A stretch of 64,000 bases of DNA from Arthrobacter saudimassiliensis (GCA_900016675.1 LN483070.1:1736001-1800000); one strand, 5' to 3'. Positions 16,443 through 26,228 are shown, numbered from the stretch's first letter. The notes: generated by a model not told the origin, from the letters alone. Numbers and translations: made by a program.

Positions 16443-17219
16443 TCAGAGCGAGGCGGCAAGCCCGCTGAAGTCGGCGGGCACCAGCTCCCGGGAGGCCGCA
16501 TAGCCGTTCAGCAGCTCGGCCTCCACACCGTCGACGTCGAGGCCGGGGGCCAGGTCCTCCGCCGCTCCGGCGGTGTCCGGCCGCCAGGCGAGGCCGAGCG
16601 CGTCATACGCCGCCGAGAGGACGGTGCGCAGCGGCGCGGCGTCCTGGACGACGATCACCGACGAGAAGAGCCAGGCTCCGGCAACCACGCGCTGGGCGGT
16701 GCCCACGAGCTTGACCTGCCGGCGGTCCAGCGCCGTGCCGTGCACGGAATGCTCTCCGGGGCAGTACTCCCCCGGTATCTCGCCCACGGCCGCCGGCACG
16801 CCGCAGCGGCGCAGGGCGTCGGCGAAGAGGTCCCCGAACCCGGTGAAGCGGTGCCGCGAGCCGGCCACCGCGTCGTCGTCGGGCTCCACATGGTCCACCA
16901 CCAGGCAGCCCTGGTGATAGGCGGCGGCGCGGCCGCCGGCCCGGCGGACCAGCGGCTCGAACCCCAGGTCCCGGCAGGCCGCCGCGGCGGCGGCGAACCC
17001 GGGCAGCCGTGCGTCCCGCTGGCCCAGGGCCACCGTCGGCACCGGCCGGTAGATCCGCAGGGTGGGGCCGATCCGGCCGGCCCGGGCGGCGTCGAGCATC
17101 TCCAGGGCGAAGGCCAGGTCAGCTTCCGCGCCGAGGGAGCGTTCCTGGCGGACCAGGGACAGGGCAGGGCGGCCGGCGGCTGCTGCCGCGGGGACGACGG
17201 CGGGTGCTTCCATGCTCAT
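16443..17219 (-). CDS. Biotin/lipoate A/B protein ligase family protein
   Basis: The 258-residue protein has the lipoate-ligase fold: TLRIYRPVPTVALGQRD, VRRAGGRAAAYHQGCLVVD and the conserved Lys in RQVKLVGTAQRVVAGAWLF. GEYCPGEHSVHG resembles the Cys-containing loop of LipM/LipL-type octanoyltransferases. It therefore transfers lipoyl or octanoyl groups, substrate unresolved. ATG 17219 overlaps the stop of the upstream thioesterase (ATGA), so the two are translationally coupled. Confidence 0.85.
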   Translation of the reverse strand: MSMEAPAVVPAAAAAGRPALSLVRQERSLGAEADLAFALEMLDAARAGRIGPTLRIYRPVPTVALGQRDARLPGFAAAAAACRDLGFEPLVRRAGGRAAAYHQGCLVVDHVEPDDDAVAGSRHRFTGFGDLFADALRRCGVPAAVGEIPGEYCPGEHSVHGTALDRRQVKLVGTAQRVVAGAWLFSSVIVVQDAAPLRTVLSAAYDALGLAWRPDTAGAAEDLAPGLDVDGVEAELLNGYAASRELVPADFSGLAASL

Positions 17220-18013
17220 CCCTGTCCGGCGGCTGCACCGAGCGGGCGGACGGTGAGGATCTGTTCGCTGCGGCCGAAGGGCCCGTCGAGGTCGTGCAGC
17301 ACCGAGGAGGTCAGGCCGATCCCGTCGGCGCCGAAGGTGACCTGCGTGTCCAGGCCCAGCCATTCGCCGGCCGGCTGGCGGTACAGGTGCACCTGCAGGT
17401 CGACGTTGGGGAACATCCAGCTGTCCCCGCCCGGAGGGACCCGGGTGGCGATGCCGTTGGCGGTGTCCACCAGGCCGATCAGGCGGGCCAGGTCGGAGAC
17501 CGGGGTGTTCTCCACCAGCGGATGCGGGGTGCGCAGCCAGGCCCGGCCGCGGCCGGGACGGAGCCCCGGCAGGGCGCGCAGCTCCAGCGATGCGATGTAT
17601 CCGCCGGGCCATTCCGTCATGCCTTCGTGCCCGCCGGCGTGCTCGGGGCCGGGCATGGGCTCGTCCTCGACGGCCGCTACGGCGTCGGTGGGGCGGGTGG
17701 CCAGGCGCCAGGCGGTGGCACGGACGGCGGTGCGCCCGTCGGCCACCATTTCCGCCTCCACCAGTTCAATGGTCCGGCCGGGGCGGGTCACCTTGGTGGT
17801 GATGTCGAAGCTGCCGCCGGGAATCAGGCCCAGGATCTCGTAGCTGATCCTGGCGATCCGCAGGTCCGGGCGCGGGCTGCACTGCTCAAGGCAGTGCGCC
17901 AGCAGGCCCGAGACCGGTGCCATGTGCTGCTCGTCCGGGTTCCAGGCGCCCTGGGCATGAATGGTCGACTCAAAGCTGCCCTCGCCGAGCGGCCGGTAAT
18001 AGGCGTCAGCCAC
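17216..18013 (-). CDS. Acyl-CoA thioesterase, double hot-dog (TesB-like)
   Basis: The 265-residue protein carries two hot-dog domains. The N-terminal one begins FESTIHAQGAWNPDEQHMAPVSGLL and includes a GRTIELVEAEMVADGR helix-turn; the C-terminal one includes WMFPNVDLQVHLYRQPAGEW and GIGLTSSVLHDLDGPFGRSEQ. This is the layout of TesB-type thioesterases, which hydrolyse acyl-CoA. It ends with a 4-bp overlap with the lipoate-ligase-like gene and lies 34 bp after the second SRAP gene, so the three may form one transcript. Confidence 0.85.
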   Translation of the reverse strand: MADAYYRPLGEGSFESTIHAQGAWNPDEQHMAPVSGLLAHCLEQCSPRPDLRIARISYEILGLIPGGSFDITTKVTRPGRTIELVEAEMVADGRTAVRATAWRLATRPTDAVAAVEDEPMPGPEHAGGHEGMTEWPGGYIASLELRALPGLRPGRGRAWLRTPHPLVENTPVSDLARLIGLVDTANGIATRVPPGGDSWMFPNVDLQVHLYRQPAGEWLGLDTQVTFGADGIGLTSSVLHDLDGPFGRSEQILTVRPLGAAAGQG

Positions 18014-18047
18014 GTGTTCTCCCCCTGCTGTGATGCGATCCGGTGTC

Positions 18048-18788
18048 CTACGCTACCGGAGCGGCGGGCTCGATCAGGTCCGGCCCGTTGTTCCTTACGG
18101 AGTTCACCCGGTCGCTGACCGTCCGCGGGGTAAGTTCCGGCTCCGGAATCGACTCCAGCAGGCCGGCGACGTCGCCGCGGTCGCTCAACCCCGGGTCCAG
18201 CCAGTCGCCCCACAGGTCCGGCGGAATGATCAGCGGACTCCGGTCATGGATGTGTCCAAGTGCGTCGGTCGCCGCCGTCGTGATGATGGTGAAGCTCAGC
18301 AGCCACTTGTGCTCATGGTCCTCGGGCAGCGCCGGATCCGGCCAGAACTCGTACAGCCCGGCGAAGGCCAGCGGATCCTCGGACGGGGAGGACAGGTAGG
18401 TGGGGATCTTCCGCCCGCCGTCCTTTTCCCACTCGTAGTAGCCGTCCGCGGGAACCAGGGCGCGCCGCTTCACCGCGGCCTTGCGGAACGCAGGCTTCTC
18501 CAGCACGGTTTCCCGGCGGGCGTTGATCATCCTGGCCCCGATTTTCCGGTCCTTGGCCCAGGAGGGAATCAGGCCCCACTTCGCGGTGGCCAGCCGGCGG
18601 ACCGGCACCCGCTCCGGCACCTGCCCGGCGTCGTCATCGGCGGGCTGCAGCCGCTCGGTGACGATGCGCACGTCATCGGTGGGAGCCACGTTCCAGGACG
18701 GGGGCACCTCGGTGCCCATGGTCTGTTCGGTGGCGAAGGCGGCCACGAGGTCCGCCGTGGCCTTGGCCATCACATAGCGTCCGCACAT
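18048..18788 (-). CDS. SRAP domain protein (YedK/HMCES family), copy 2
   Basis: The 246-residue protein starts MCGRY (catalytic Cys2) and has SWNVAPTD, VPADGYYEWEK and the IHDRSPLIIP His motif; all active residues are intact. It should cap abasic sites in ssDNA like copy 1 at 10689-11468, but the two differ across most of their length, so this is not a recent duplication. The gene precedes the thioesterase and ligase genes in the same direction. No LexA box is visible upstream. Confidence 0.92.
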   Translation of the reverse strand: MCGRYVMAKATADLVAAFATEQTMGTEVPPSWNVAPTDDVRIVTERLQPADDDAGQVPERVPVRRLATAKWGLIPSWAKDRKIGARMINARRETVLEKPAFRKAAVKRRALVPADGYYEWEKDGGRKIPTYLSSPSEDPLAFAGLYEFWPDPALPEDHEHKWLLSFTIITTAATDALGHIHDRSPLIIPPDLWGDWLDPGLSDRGDVAGLLESIPEPELTPRTVSDRVNSVRNNGPDLIEPAAPVA

Positions 18789-18848
18789 GCCCCCATTGTG
18801 CCCCAGGTCGGTTCCGCGGAGGACGACGACGGCGGGTCACGGCAGCCG

Positions 18849-19211
18849 TCAGGGCAGCCCCGGGCCGGGGCGGCTGTCGTCGGGAAGGCCGGACGGCGTA
18901 GCGGGGTCGGCGGAAGGGACCGCTTCCGGCGGGCTGCCGGGCCGCTGGGAGGTGAGCAGTTCGTTGTAGGCCGCCGCGGCGCCGGCCAGGGGCGCCAGGG
19001 CGTCACGGATGGGACGCCGCCCGCGGGCGGGGCCGAAGACGCGCACCAGCACGCCCACCGCAACGGCAGCGGCGAGTCCGGTCATGAAGGCACCGGTGAG
19101 CCCGCCCGTCTGGCCGGCCGCACCGTCCAGCAGCAGCCAGGCCAGGACCGCCAGGCCGACGAGCGACGGCAATGCATCCAGGGCCCGCCGCAGGTACCGG
19201 TTCGTCGCCAT
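18849..19211 (-). CDS. Small membrane protein, function unknown
   Basis: The 120-residue protein has two predicted membrane helices (SLVGLAVLAWLLLDGAAG and GAFMTGLAAAVAVGVLVRVFG), a basic cytoplasmic N-terminus (MATNRYLRRAL) and a Pro/Ser-rich C-terminal tail. No family is recognised. It lies 60 bp upstream of the second SRAP gene in the same direction. Codon usage is like its neighbours, and the membrane pattern supports a real gene. Confidence 0.6.
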   Translation of the reverse strand: MATNRYLRRALDALPSLVGLAVLAWLLLDGAAGQTGGLTGAFMTGLAAAVAVGVLVRVFGPARGRRPIRDALAPLAGAAAAYNELLTSQRPGSPPEAVPSADPATPSGLPDDSRPGPGLP

Positions 19212-19427
19212 CGCCCACCCCTGAGGTCAAGGACGGCCACCTGGGCCACTGGTATGACTTGGAAAGACACGCGCCCAACACGGCCAGCGCGGTGGCCCAG
19301 GGCGTTACCCGCCGTTTCCGGCCGTCGCCCCCAGCATGCCACAGGACCGGGCGCGGGTCAGCAGGCGGTCCGGCCCGTTTCGGCGGCGACTGTCCGCTCA
19401 CTATTGGCCCGCAGGGGACGGCAGCAT

Positions 19428-19443
19428 TCGAAGATGTGTTCTA
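19428..19443 (+). promoter_or_regulatory. LexA-box-like sequence upstream of a small gene
   Basis: TCGAAGATGTGTTCTA differs at two positions from TCGAAC-N4-GTTCGA and ends 10 bp before ATG 19454. It sits in an otherwise featureless 242-bp gap (19212-19453). The position is right for SOS control, but two mismatches make it only a candidate. Confidence 0.4.
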
Positions 19444-19453
19444 TTTTTAAAGC

Positions 19454-19786
19454 ATGGACCAGGAAGCGGTGGAGCGACTCGCCGCCCGCTATGCCCGGCG
19501 CGCGGAACCTCTCGGCCTGACCGTGGAGGAGCTGGATTTCGAGCACAACCCGGTCAGCACCGCCGCCCCCGGCCTCCCGGTCTGGGCGTGGATCCGGTTT
19601 CCGGGCTGCGCGGAACGGGTGGCCGGGACGGCGACGGCGTGGTCCGCGCGGGCCGTCCAGGTTGCGTGGACCGATGCCGGTATCCGCCGGACGACATGGG
19701 TCTGGGCATCGGCCGTGACACGCCGGGGCGGCAACTCCCGGGAAGGCCTGGGCCGGCGCACCGGGTCCGGGGCCCCGGAGGGCTGA
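19454..19786 (+). CDS. Hypothetical protein, 110 residues
   Basis: The short soluble protein has an acidic/basic helical N-terminus (MDQEAVERLAARYARRAEPL) and an aromatic-rich middle (PVWAWIRFPGCAERVAGTA; VQVAWTDAGIRRTTWVWASA). I recognise no family. A LexA-like palindrome lies immediately upstream, so it may be damage-inducible. The C-terminus is Gly/Arg-rich and probably disordered. Coding confidence is moderate: it is the only open frame in this stretch on this strand with sensible composition. Confidence 0.55.
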   Translation: MDQEAVERLAARYARRAEPLGLTVEELDFEHNPVSTAAPGLPVWAWIRFPGCAERVAGTATAWSARAVQVAWTDAGIRRTTWVWASAVTRRGGNSREGLGRRTGSGAPEG

Positions 19787-19881
19787 GACGGCACCGCCGC
19801 TGGCCGGCGTCGGCGGCAGCGGACAGAATAGGCGCACCGGCAGGGCTGCCGGCTCCACTCCCCTCCTCCGAAGGAGCACGC

Positions 19882-20853
<972 letters not shown>

Positions 20854-20892
20854 CGGGTGCGCGGCCGCCCGACGCCGGGCCTTCGCGCCGGA

Positions 20893-21239
20893 TCACGCGC
20901 GCCGGTGGGCGAGGTGGCTGGCGGCGCTGATCCGGTCGATCCAGGCGAGCGCCATGGCGGAGAGGATGAACGCAATGTGGATCAGCGCCTGCCACATCAG
21001 CACGTCCGAGGCATGCCCGGCGAGCGCCGGATCCTGGAAGTAGGAGCGGGCCTCCACGAAGGACTTGAGCAGGTGACCACGTAGAACATCTGGGCCACGA
21101 TCAGGCCCACGTACAGCGGCGCCTGCAGCCAGCGGCTGGTGAACATCAGGCTGCCCAGGAAGCTGCGGGCCCGCGCCTTGGCCCCGGACCGGCCCCCGCC
21201 TTCCCGCGACGACGGAACGGACTCCAACAGCATGGTCAT
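20893..21239 (-). pseudogene. YqhA-family (UPF0114) membrane protein, internally deleted and frameshifted
   Basis: The N-terminal part (FTSRWLQAPLYVGLIVAQMFYV) and the C-terminal part (HLLKSFVEA; MWQALIHIAFILSAMALAWIDRIS) are both typical of the YqhA/TIGR00645 family, but they are in different reading frames and meet near 21065. The family is about 165-190 residues, so roughly 80 central residues, including a membrane segment, are missing. The deletion is not a multiple of three. The damaged product would be truncated. An assembly or sequencing error is possible. Confidence 0.75.
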
Positions 21240-21373
21240 TCGGGGGCTCCTCGATGCGTGACTGGCGGCTCCGGACGGGTGCAGCCGGGGAAAACTGTCG
21301 GCATGGCATCGGTTCCGGTCACGGCCGTGGATGTGTCATGAATCACTGACGCGACGGGCCGGGCCGGCGTCGC

Positions 21374-22954
21374 CTACTCGGGCGGATCGATGCCCGTCAG
21401 CCGCAGCTCCTCCAGGTCCAGCCTGGCCTGGATCCGCCGCAGGACGGCGTCGTCAATCCGCCCCTCGTCCCGCAGCCGGACCACGGTCCTCCGCTTGCGC
21501 GCCACCAGCGACAGCCGCAGCCGGGTGTAGTCCCGGTCCAGCCGCAGGATCGGCTGGTCCCCGGCGCCCTGCCCGCCGGCCCGGAGCACCTGAAGATGGA
21601 TCCGGTATTCGTTCCGGGTGCGTTCGGCCATCTCCGGAGCCGTCCCCAGCTCGGCGGCAAGCCGCGGCAGGGCCTGCAGCGCCTCCTCCCCGGCGGCGGT
21701 CTCCGCCATGAGCCGCTCCCGGTCCAGATGCGCATCTGAGGGCAGGCGGGCCCACGCCGCCGCCAGCGGCAGCAGCGGACCCTGCACCACCAGGGTCACC
21801 ACGATCACTCCGGCGGTGACGAAGATGATCAGGCCGCGGTCCGGGAAGGGACCGCCGGACGTGGTCGCCAGCGGCACCCCGAGGGCGGCGGCAAGGGACA
21901 CCGCGCCGCGGAACCCGGCCGCCCCGCTGACCACCTGCGCCCGGAGGCTGCCCGGCCGGCGGCCCCGCAGCCGCGCGGTGGCCCTGATCAGGGCGTCGGT
22001 GGCGAAGAGGAAGCCGAACCGGACCGCCACGATGGCCGCGGATACCAGGGCCACGGCCAGCAGGCCCAGCCCGAATTCGCTGCGCGTCAGGCCCCGCACC
22101 ACCGCATGCAGCTCGATGCCGATCAGGACGAACAGGGCGCCGTTGAGCAGGAACGTGGAGAAGGACCAGAACGCCTCGGCCTGCCGCCGGGCCTGCGCCG
22201 GCACCACGCGGGGGCCCACCTGGCTCATGATCAGCCCGCTGACCACCACCGCCAGCACGCCGGAGGCGCCGATGAGCTCGGCCAGCAGGAAGGCGGTGAA
22301 CGGCGTTAGGAAGGTGATCACGTTGCCGAGGAGCGGTTCCTGCGCCCATCGGCGCAGCAGGATGCCCGCCCGCGCGGTGGCCACTCCCGCCGCCGCGCCG
22401 CCGATGTAGGACAGGATGAACAGCCAGACGATGACCGGCGTGCTGAAATCCTGCTCCCCCACGGTCAGCGACACGGCCAGGGCGTAGAGCACCAGCGCGG
22501 TGCCGTCGTTGACCAGGGATTCGGCCCGCAGCAGGGTGACGCTGCGCGCCGGCAGCGCCCTGGCCAGTGCCGCCACCGCCGTCGCGTCGGTCGGTGCCAC
22601 CGCGGCACCCAGCACCCACGCCGCGCCCCATGACATGCCCAGGGCGTGCCCGACGGCGGCCACTCCCGCCGCCGTCGCGATCACCAGCACTGTGCTCATC
22701 ATGACGATGCCACGCAGGTTGCTGCGGATCTCGCGCAGCGAGGTGGTCAGCGATTCCCAGTAGAGCAGCGCAGGCAGGAACAGCAGCAGCACGACGTCGC
22801 TGGGCAGCTGCACCTCGCGCAGTGCGGGAATGAAGCCGAGCAGCACGCCCGCGACCACCAGCAGCAGGGGCGGCGCGATATGGAGCCTGCGGGCGGCCAG
22901 GTTGCAGGCGAGCACCGCCGCCGAGAGGATGACGACGAGTTCCAGGCCGAGCAT
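21374..22954 (-). CDS. Na+/H+ antiporter, CPA1 (NhaP) family
   Basis: The 526-residue protein has 12-13 membrane helices and a C-terminal cytoplasmic helical domain of about 130 residues. CPA1 hallmarks are GAAVAPTDATAVAALA, the ion-binding segment RAESLVNDGTALVLY, and FRGAVSLAAALGVPLA. It exchanges external protons for cytoplasmic Na+ or K+. The start follows GGAAGGGG. It appears monocistronic. Confidence 0.92.
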   Translation of the reverse strand: MLGLELVVILSAAVLACNLAARRLHIAPPLLLVVAGVLLGFIPALREVQLPSDVVLLLFLPALLYWESLTTSLREIRSNLRGIVMMSTVLVIATAAGVAAVGHALGMSWGAAWVLGAAVAPTDATAVAALARALPARSVTLLRAESLVNDGTALVLYALAVSLTVGEQDFSTPVIVWLFILSYIGGAAAGVATARAGILLRRWAQEPLLGNVITFLTPFTAFLLAELIGASGVLAVVVSGLIMSQVGPRVVPAQARRQAEAFWSFSTFLLNGALFVLIGIELHAVVRGLTRSEFGLGLLAVALVSAAIVAVRFGFLFATDALIRATARLRGRRPGSLRAQVVSGAAGFRGAVSLAAALGVPLATTSGGPFPDRGLIIFVTAGVIVVTLVVQGPLLPLAAAWARLPSDAHLDRERLMAETAAGEEALQALPRLAAELGTAPEMAERTRNEYRIHLQVLRAGGQGAGDQPILRLDRDYTRLRLSLVARKRRTVVRLRDEGRIDDAVLRRIQARLDLEELRLTGIDPPE

Positions 22955-23071
22955 GGAGCCCCTTCCGGACGAATGCTGCCGGCCGCCTCAGTGGCTGCGG
23001 CTGCAGTTTCCAGTCTCCCCGGTCCCGGTTGGTGCCGTCGAGACGGCGGCAGGGCAGGTTCGGAAATCCCG

Positions 23072-23623
23072 CTATCCGGGCCCGGGCAGCAGGACCCTCG
23101 TGAGTCGATCCAGCGATTCCGGGCTCGCGGCAAGTTCGATCCTGCCCGCGTCGGTCAGCACGATGACGGCCTGGTATGAGGCCGGCAGGTATTTACGGTC
23201 CTTGCCACCGACCTTCCGGCGTTCCGGCAGGACTTCCCGCACCGTGAATTCAACGGCTCGTCCAGAGGGCTCCAAGCTGTCGTAAACGGCCGGCTGAAAC
23301 CTGATGGACGCCGCGCCGGGAGTCGCAATGCCCTGGTTCCAGATGCTGCTGAGCGAACCCGGGCGGGAGTCCGGGTAGCGGATGAAGGCCTTGACCTGTC
23401 CGTTGTCGTCGAGGCGCCGTTTGGTCTTCCGCGCACGTCGCAGCTGGAACAGGGCGAAAAGCCCGTAAACCGACGTGGATATGAAGGCGCTGAGCAAGGC
23501 GTCGGCCAGGCCGTTGGCGCCAAGGGCGAGCCGCACGGCAGCTGCACACACGAAGAAGATGACATAGCCGAGCGCCAGTGCCTGATAGGGGCGACGCCGA
23601 ACCCACGTCTTCGCTTCATCCAC
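23072..23623 (-). CDS. Hypothetical membrane protein
   Basis: The 183-residue protein begins at GTG 23623, chosen for a strong GGAGGAGGG site 8 bp upstream. It has two adjacent membrane helices (ALALGYVIFFVCAAAVRLAL and DALLSAFISTSVYGLFALFQ), then a basic RRARKTKRRLDD segment and a soluble C-terminal domain of about 110 residues. The base composition is slightly lower in GC than the flanking genes. No family is recognised. It stands between the antiporter and a divergent SDR gene. Confidence 0.65.
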   Translation of the reverse strand: MDEAKTWVRRRPYQALALGYVIFFVCAAAVRLALGANGLADALLSAFISTSVYGLFALFQLRRARKTKRRLDDNGQVKAFIRYPDSRPGSLSSIWNQGIATPGAASIRFQPAVYDSLEPSGRAVEFTVREVLPERRKVGGKDRKYLPASYQAVIVLTDAGRIELAASPESLDRLTRVLLPGPG

Positions 23624-23770
23624 CCGACACGCCCTCCTCCGGAACGAGCTGGTCACGATTTATACGTCAGGGATCCTCACTTCGCCACGGTCCCGCCTCA
23701 GGCCGCTGACACGCCTGCACGCCTGGGCTAGGGTCAGGGACCAAAGCGGCGTCTACCCGGGGAGAGTTTC

Positions 23771-24613
23771 ATGGCATTCGGCTCACTGACCATCATCGGC
23801 GTCGGCGGCATGGGGCAGGCGGTGCTCCGGCGGCTCGGGGCGGGACGCAGGGTCCTGCTGGCGGATTTCCATGAGGGCACGCTCGCCGACGTCGCCGCGG
23901 CAGCAGCTGCCGACGGCTATGACGTGACCGCCCAGCATGTGGATGTCTCCGCCCCGGAGTCCGTGGCCGCGCTCGCCGCCCGCGCCCAGTCCCTGGGCCT
24001 GGTGGAGCACGTGGTGCACACCGCCGGGGTGTCCCCCGTGCAGGCACCGGTCGACGCCGTGCGCCGGGTGGACCTGCTGGGCTTCGCCCTGGTGCTGGAG
24101 GAGTTCGGGCAGATCATCGCCCCGGGCGGTGCGGGCGTGTTCATCTCCAGCATGTCCGGACAGATGGCCGCCGGGCGCATTCCGGCCGAGGTGGAGGCAG
24201 CGCTCGCCACCGCCCCGGTGGAGCAGCTGCTGGCCCTGCCCTTCATCGCCGGGCTCACGGACGCCGGCACGGCCTACAGCATCGCCAAGCGCGGCAACCA
24301 GCTGCGGGTCCAGGCAGCCAGCCTGGACTGGGGAGCGCGCGGGGCCAGGGTCAACAGCATCAGCCCGGGCGTGATCTCCACGGCCATGGGCCAGCAGGAG
24401 CTGGCCGGCGGGTCCGGCGCGCAGATGCGCGCGATGGTGGAGGCCTCGGCGACCGGCCGTCTGGGCACGCCGGAGGACATCGCCAACGCAACCGCGTTCC
24501 TGCTCAGCCCGGACGCGTCGTTCATCACCGGCACCGACCTGCTGGTGGACGGAGGCGTGGTCGCGGCGCTCGCCACCGTGCAGCGCCGGGCCGCCGAGGG
24601 CCAGGCCGGCTAG
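23771..24613 (+). CDS. SDR-family oxidoreductase
   Basis: The 280-residue short-chain dehydrogenase has an atypical nucleotide motif GVGGMGQ near residue 10 (TGxxxGxG in most classical members), HTAG near 84, the catalytic Ser region SSMSGQ, and YSIAKRG with the catalytic Tyr-x3-Lys. The C-terminus ends in FITGTDLLVDGGV, usual for classical SDRs. A Gly-Met-Gly motif makes an F420- or NADP-dependent variant conceivable. Substrate unknown. Confidence 0.87.
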   Translation: MAFGSLTIIGVGGMGQAVLRRLGAGRRVLLADFHEGTLADVAAAAAADGYDVTAQHVDVSAPESVAALAARAQSLGLVEHVVHTAGVSPVQAPVDAVRRVDLLGFALVLEEFGQIIAPGGAGVFISSMSGQMAAGRIPAEVEAALATAPVEQLLALPFIAGLTDAGTAYSIAKRGNQLRVQAASLDWGARGARVNSISPGVISTAMGQQELAGGSGAQMRAMVEASATGRLGTPEDIANATAFLLSPDASFITGTDLLVDGGVVAALATVQRRAAEGQAG

Positions 24614-24643
24614 ATCAGCGGTCCGGTCATCGCGCCCGGACGG

Positions 24644-25552
24644 TCACCCGTCCAGGTCCAGGTCGGCGAGGACCTTGGCCAAGCGGTTCCGCGCGCCGTC
24701 GTCCAGGCCCTGCAGCGGCAGCGGCAGGCAGGACCGCCGGGCCAGGCCCAGCTGTTCGGCCGCCGCGGCGATCACCCGGACGCTGCCGAACTCGGCGAAC
24801 AGGTCCCAGAGCGGGGCGAGCCGGTCTGATTCGGCTGCCGCGACGTCGTGCTGCCCGGCCTGCCCCGCGCGGAGCAGGCGCAGCGCCGGCTCCGGAAACA
24901 GGCCGCCGATGACCGAGTACCAGGCATCGCAGCCGACGGCGAGCCCGTCCGCCGCCCGCGCATCGCCGGAGACGCCGATCCCCACGTGGGCCGGCACCGC
25001 GGCGCGGATGGCCGCCAGGTGCTCCCGGGCCTGCTGCGGATCCGCCGGCACGCCGGGGATCTTGATCGACGCAATCCCGGGCAGCTCGGCGATCCGCCCG
25101 TACAGCTCCACGCTGAAACTGAACCGGGTGGTGCCCGGGTTGTCGTACACGATCACGGGCAAGCCGGTCCGGGCGGTGACGGCGGCGAAGAGGCCAAAGA
25201 CGTCGTCGTCGGTCAGCGGCTGGTAGCTCACCGGCGCCAGCAGAACGCCCGCGGCGCCGGCTTCCTCGGCGGCGGCCACGTTGGCCACCACCTGGGACGT
25301 GCGCAGCGCGCCGACGCCGACGAACACCGGCACTCCCCCGGCGGCATCCACCGCAATCCGGGCGGCGAGCGCCCGCTCCGCGGCGTCCAGGTAGGCGTAG
25401 GAGCCGGTGGAGCCCAGGGCAGTAATGGAGTCGACGCCGGCCGCCGCCAGCCGCGCCACCAGGGCCGCGAACGCTGATTCGTCGACGGCGTCGTCAGCCA
25501 GCGGGGTCAGCGGAAAGGCGCTCAGTCCGGTGAACAGGGCGGGGACGCTCAC
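24644..25552 (-). CDS. Dihydrodipicolinate-synthase-family aldolase (not canonical DapA)
   Basis: The 302-residue TIM-barrel protein has the Schiff-base Lys164 (SIKIPG) and Tyr136 (IVYDNPG) of the DapA/NAL family. The substrate-binding GTTGE is GSTGS here and the Arg of the YNxPGRT motif is Thr, so it is probably not the lysine-pathway enzyme. It should cleave or form a pyruvate-type adduct with an unknown aldehyde. Its GTG start overlaps the response regulator stop by 4 bp (GTGA), so translation is coupled. Confidence 0.85.
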   Translation of the reverse strand: MSVPALFTGLSAFPLTPLADDAVDESAFAALVARLAAAGVDSITALGSTGSYAYLDAAERALAARIAVDAAGGVPVFVGVGALRTSQVVANVAAAEEAGAAGVLLAPVSYQPLTDDDVFGLFAAVTARTGLPVIVYDNPGTTRFSFSVELYGRIAELPGIASIKIPGVPADPQQAREHLAAIRAAVPAHVGIGVSGDARAADGLAVGCDAWYSVIGGLFPEPALRLLRAGQAGQHDVAAAESDRLAPLWDLFAEFGSVRVIAAAAEQLGLARRSCLPLPLQGLDDGARNRLAKVLADLDLDG

Positions 25553-26199
25553 TGCGCGCCCTCCAGGTACTTCAGCACCGCCAGCACCCGGCGGTGGTCC
25601 CCCGCGTCCGGCAGCAGCCCAAGCTTGGCGAAGATGGCGGTGATGTTCTTCTCCACCGCCCCGGCGGACAGGAACAGGTCCGCACAGATGCCGGCGTTCG
25701 TCCGGCCCTGCGCCATCAGGGCCAGCACCTCCTGCTCCCGCGGCGTCAGCGCGGCCAGTTCCGCGTGCCGGCCGGAGGCGCCCATCAGCTGGCGCACCAC
25801 CTCCGGATCCAGCACCGTTTCACCGGCCGCGATCCGCTCCAGCGACTGCAGGAAGCTGGCTACGTCGGCCACCCGGTCCTTGAGCAGGTAACCGGTGCCG
25901 GCGGGCTGGCCGGCGAAGAGCCGGGCCGCGTAGCGGGTCTCCACGTATTGGGACAGCAGCAGCACGCCCACCGCGGGATGGCTGGTGCGCAGGGCCAGCG
26001 CCGCCCGCACGCCTTCATGGGTGTGGGTGGGCGGCATCCGGTTGTCCAGGACGACGACGTCGGGCACCTCCCGGTCCACCGCGGCCAGCAGGTCCCCGGC
26101 ATTGTCGACGGCGGCCGTGACCTCATGCCCGCGTCCTGCCAGCAGCTCGCTCAGCCCGGCCCGAAGCAGGGCGGAGTCCTCGGCGATCGCGATCCTCAT
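25549..26199 (-). CDS. NarL/LuxR-family response regulator
   Basis: The 216-residue protein has a receiver domain (acidic ED at residues 7-8, phospho-Asp in VVVLDNRMPP, conserved Lys in YLLKDRV) and a C-terminal LuxR HTH (LTPREQEVLALMAQGRTNAGI; GAVEKNITAIFAKLGL). It is intact, whereas the cognate sensor kinase upstream is broken. It overlaps the DapA-like gene by 4 bp. The probable target is its own operon or the divergent exporter at 27750, by inference. Confidence 0.9.
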   Translation of the reverse strand: MRIAIAEDSALLRAGLSELLAGRGHEVTAAVDNAGDLLAAVDREVPDVVVLDNRMPPTHTHEGVRAALALRTSHPAVGVLLLSQYVETRYAARLFAGQPAGTGYLLKDRVADVASFLQSLERIAAGETVLDPEVVRQLMGASGRHAELAALTPREQEVLALMAQGRTNAGICADLFLSAGAVEKNITAIFAKLGLLPDAGDHRRVLAVLKYLEGAQ

Positions 26200-26228
26200 T
26201 CCTGCAGCTTGCCCCACCGGGGCGGAGA

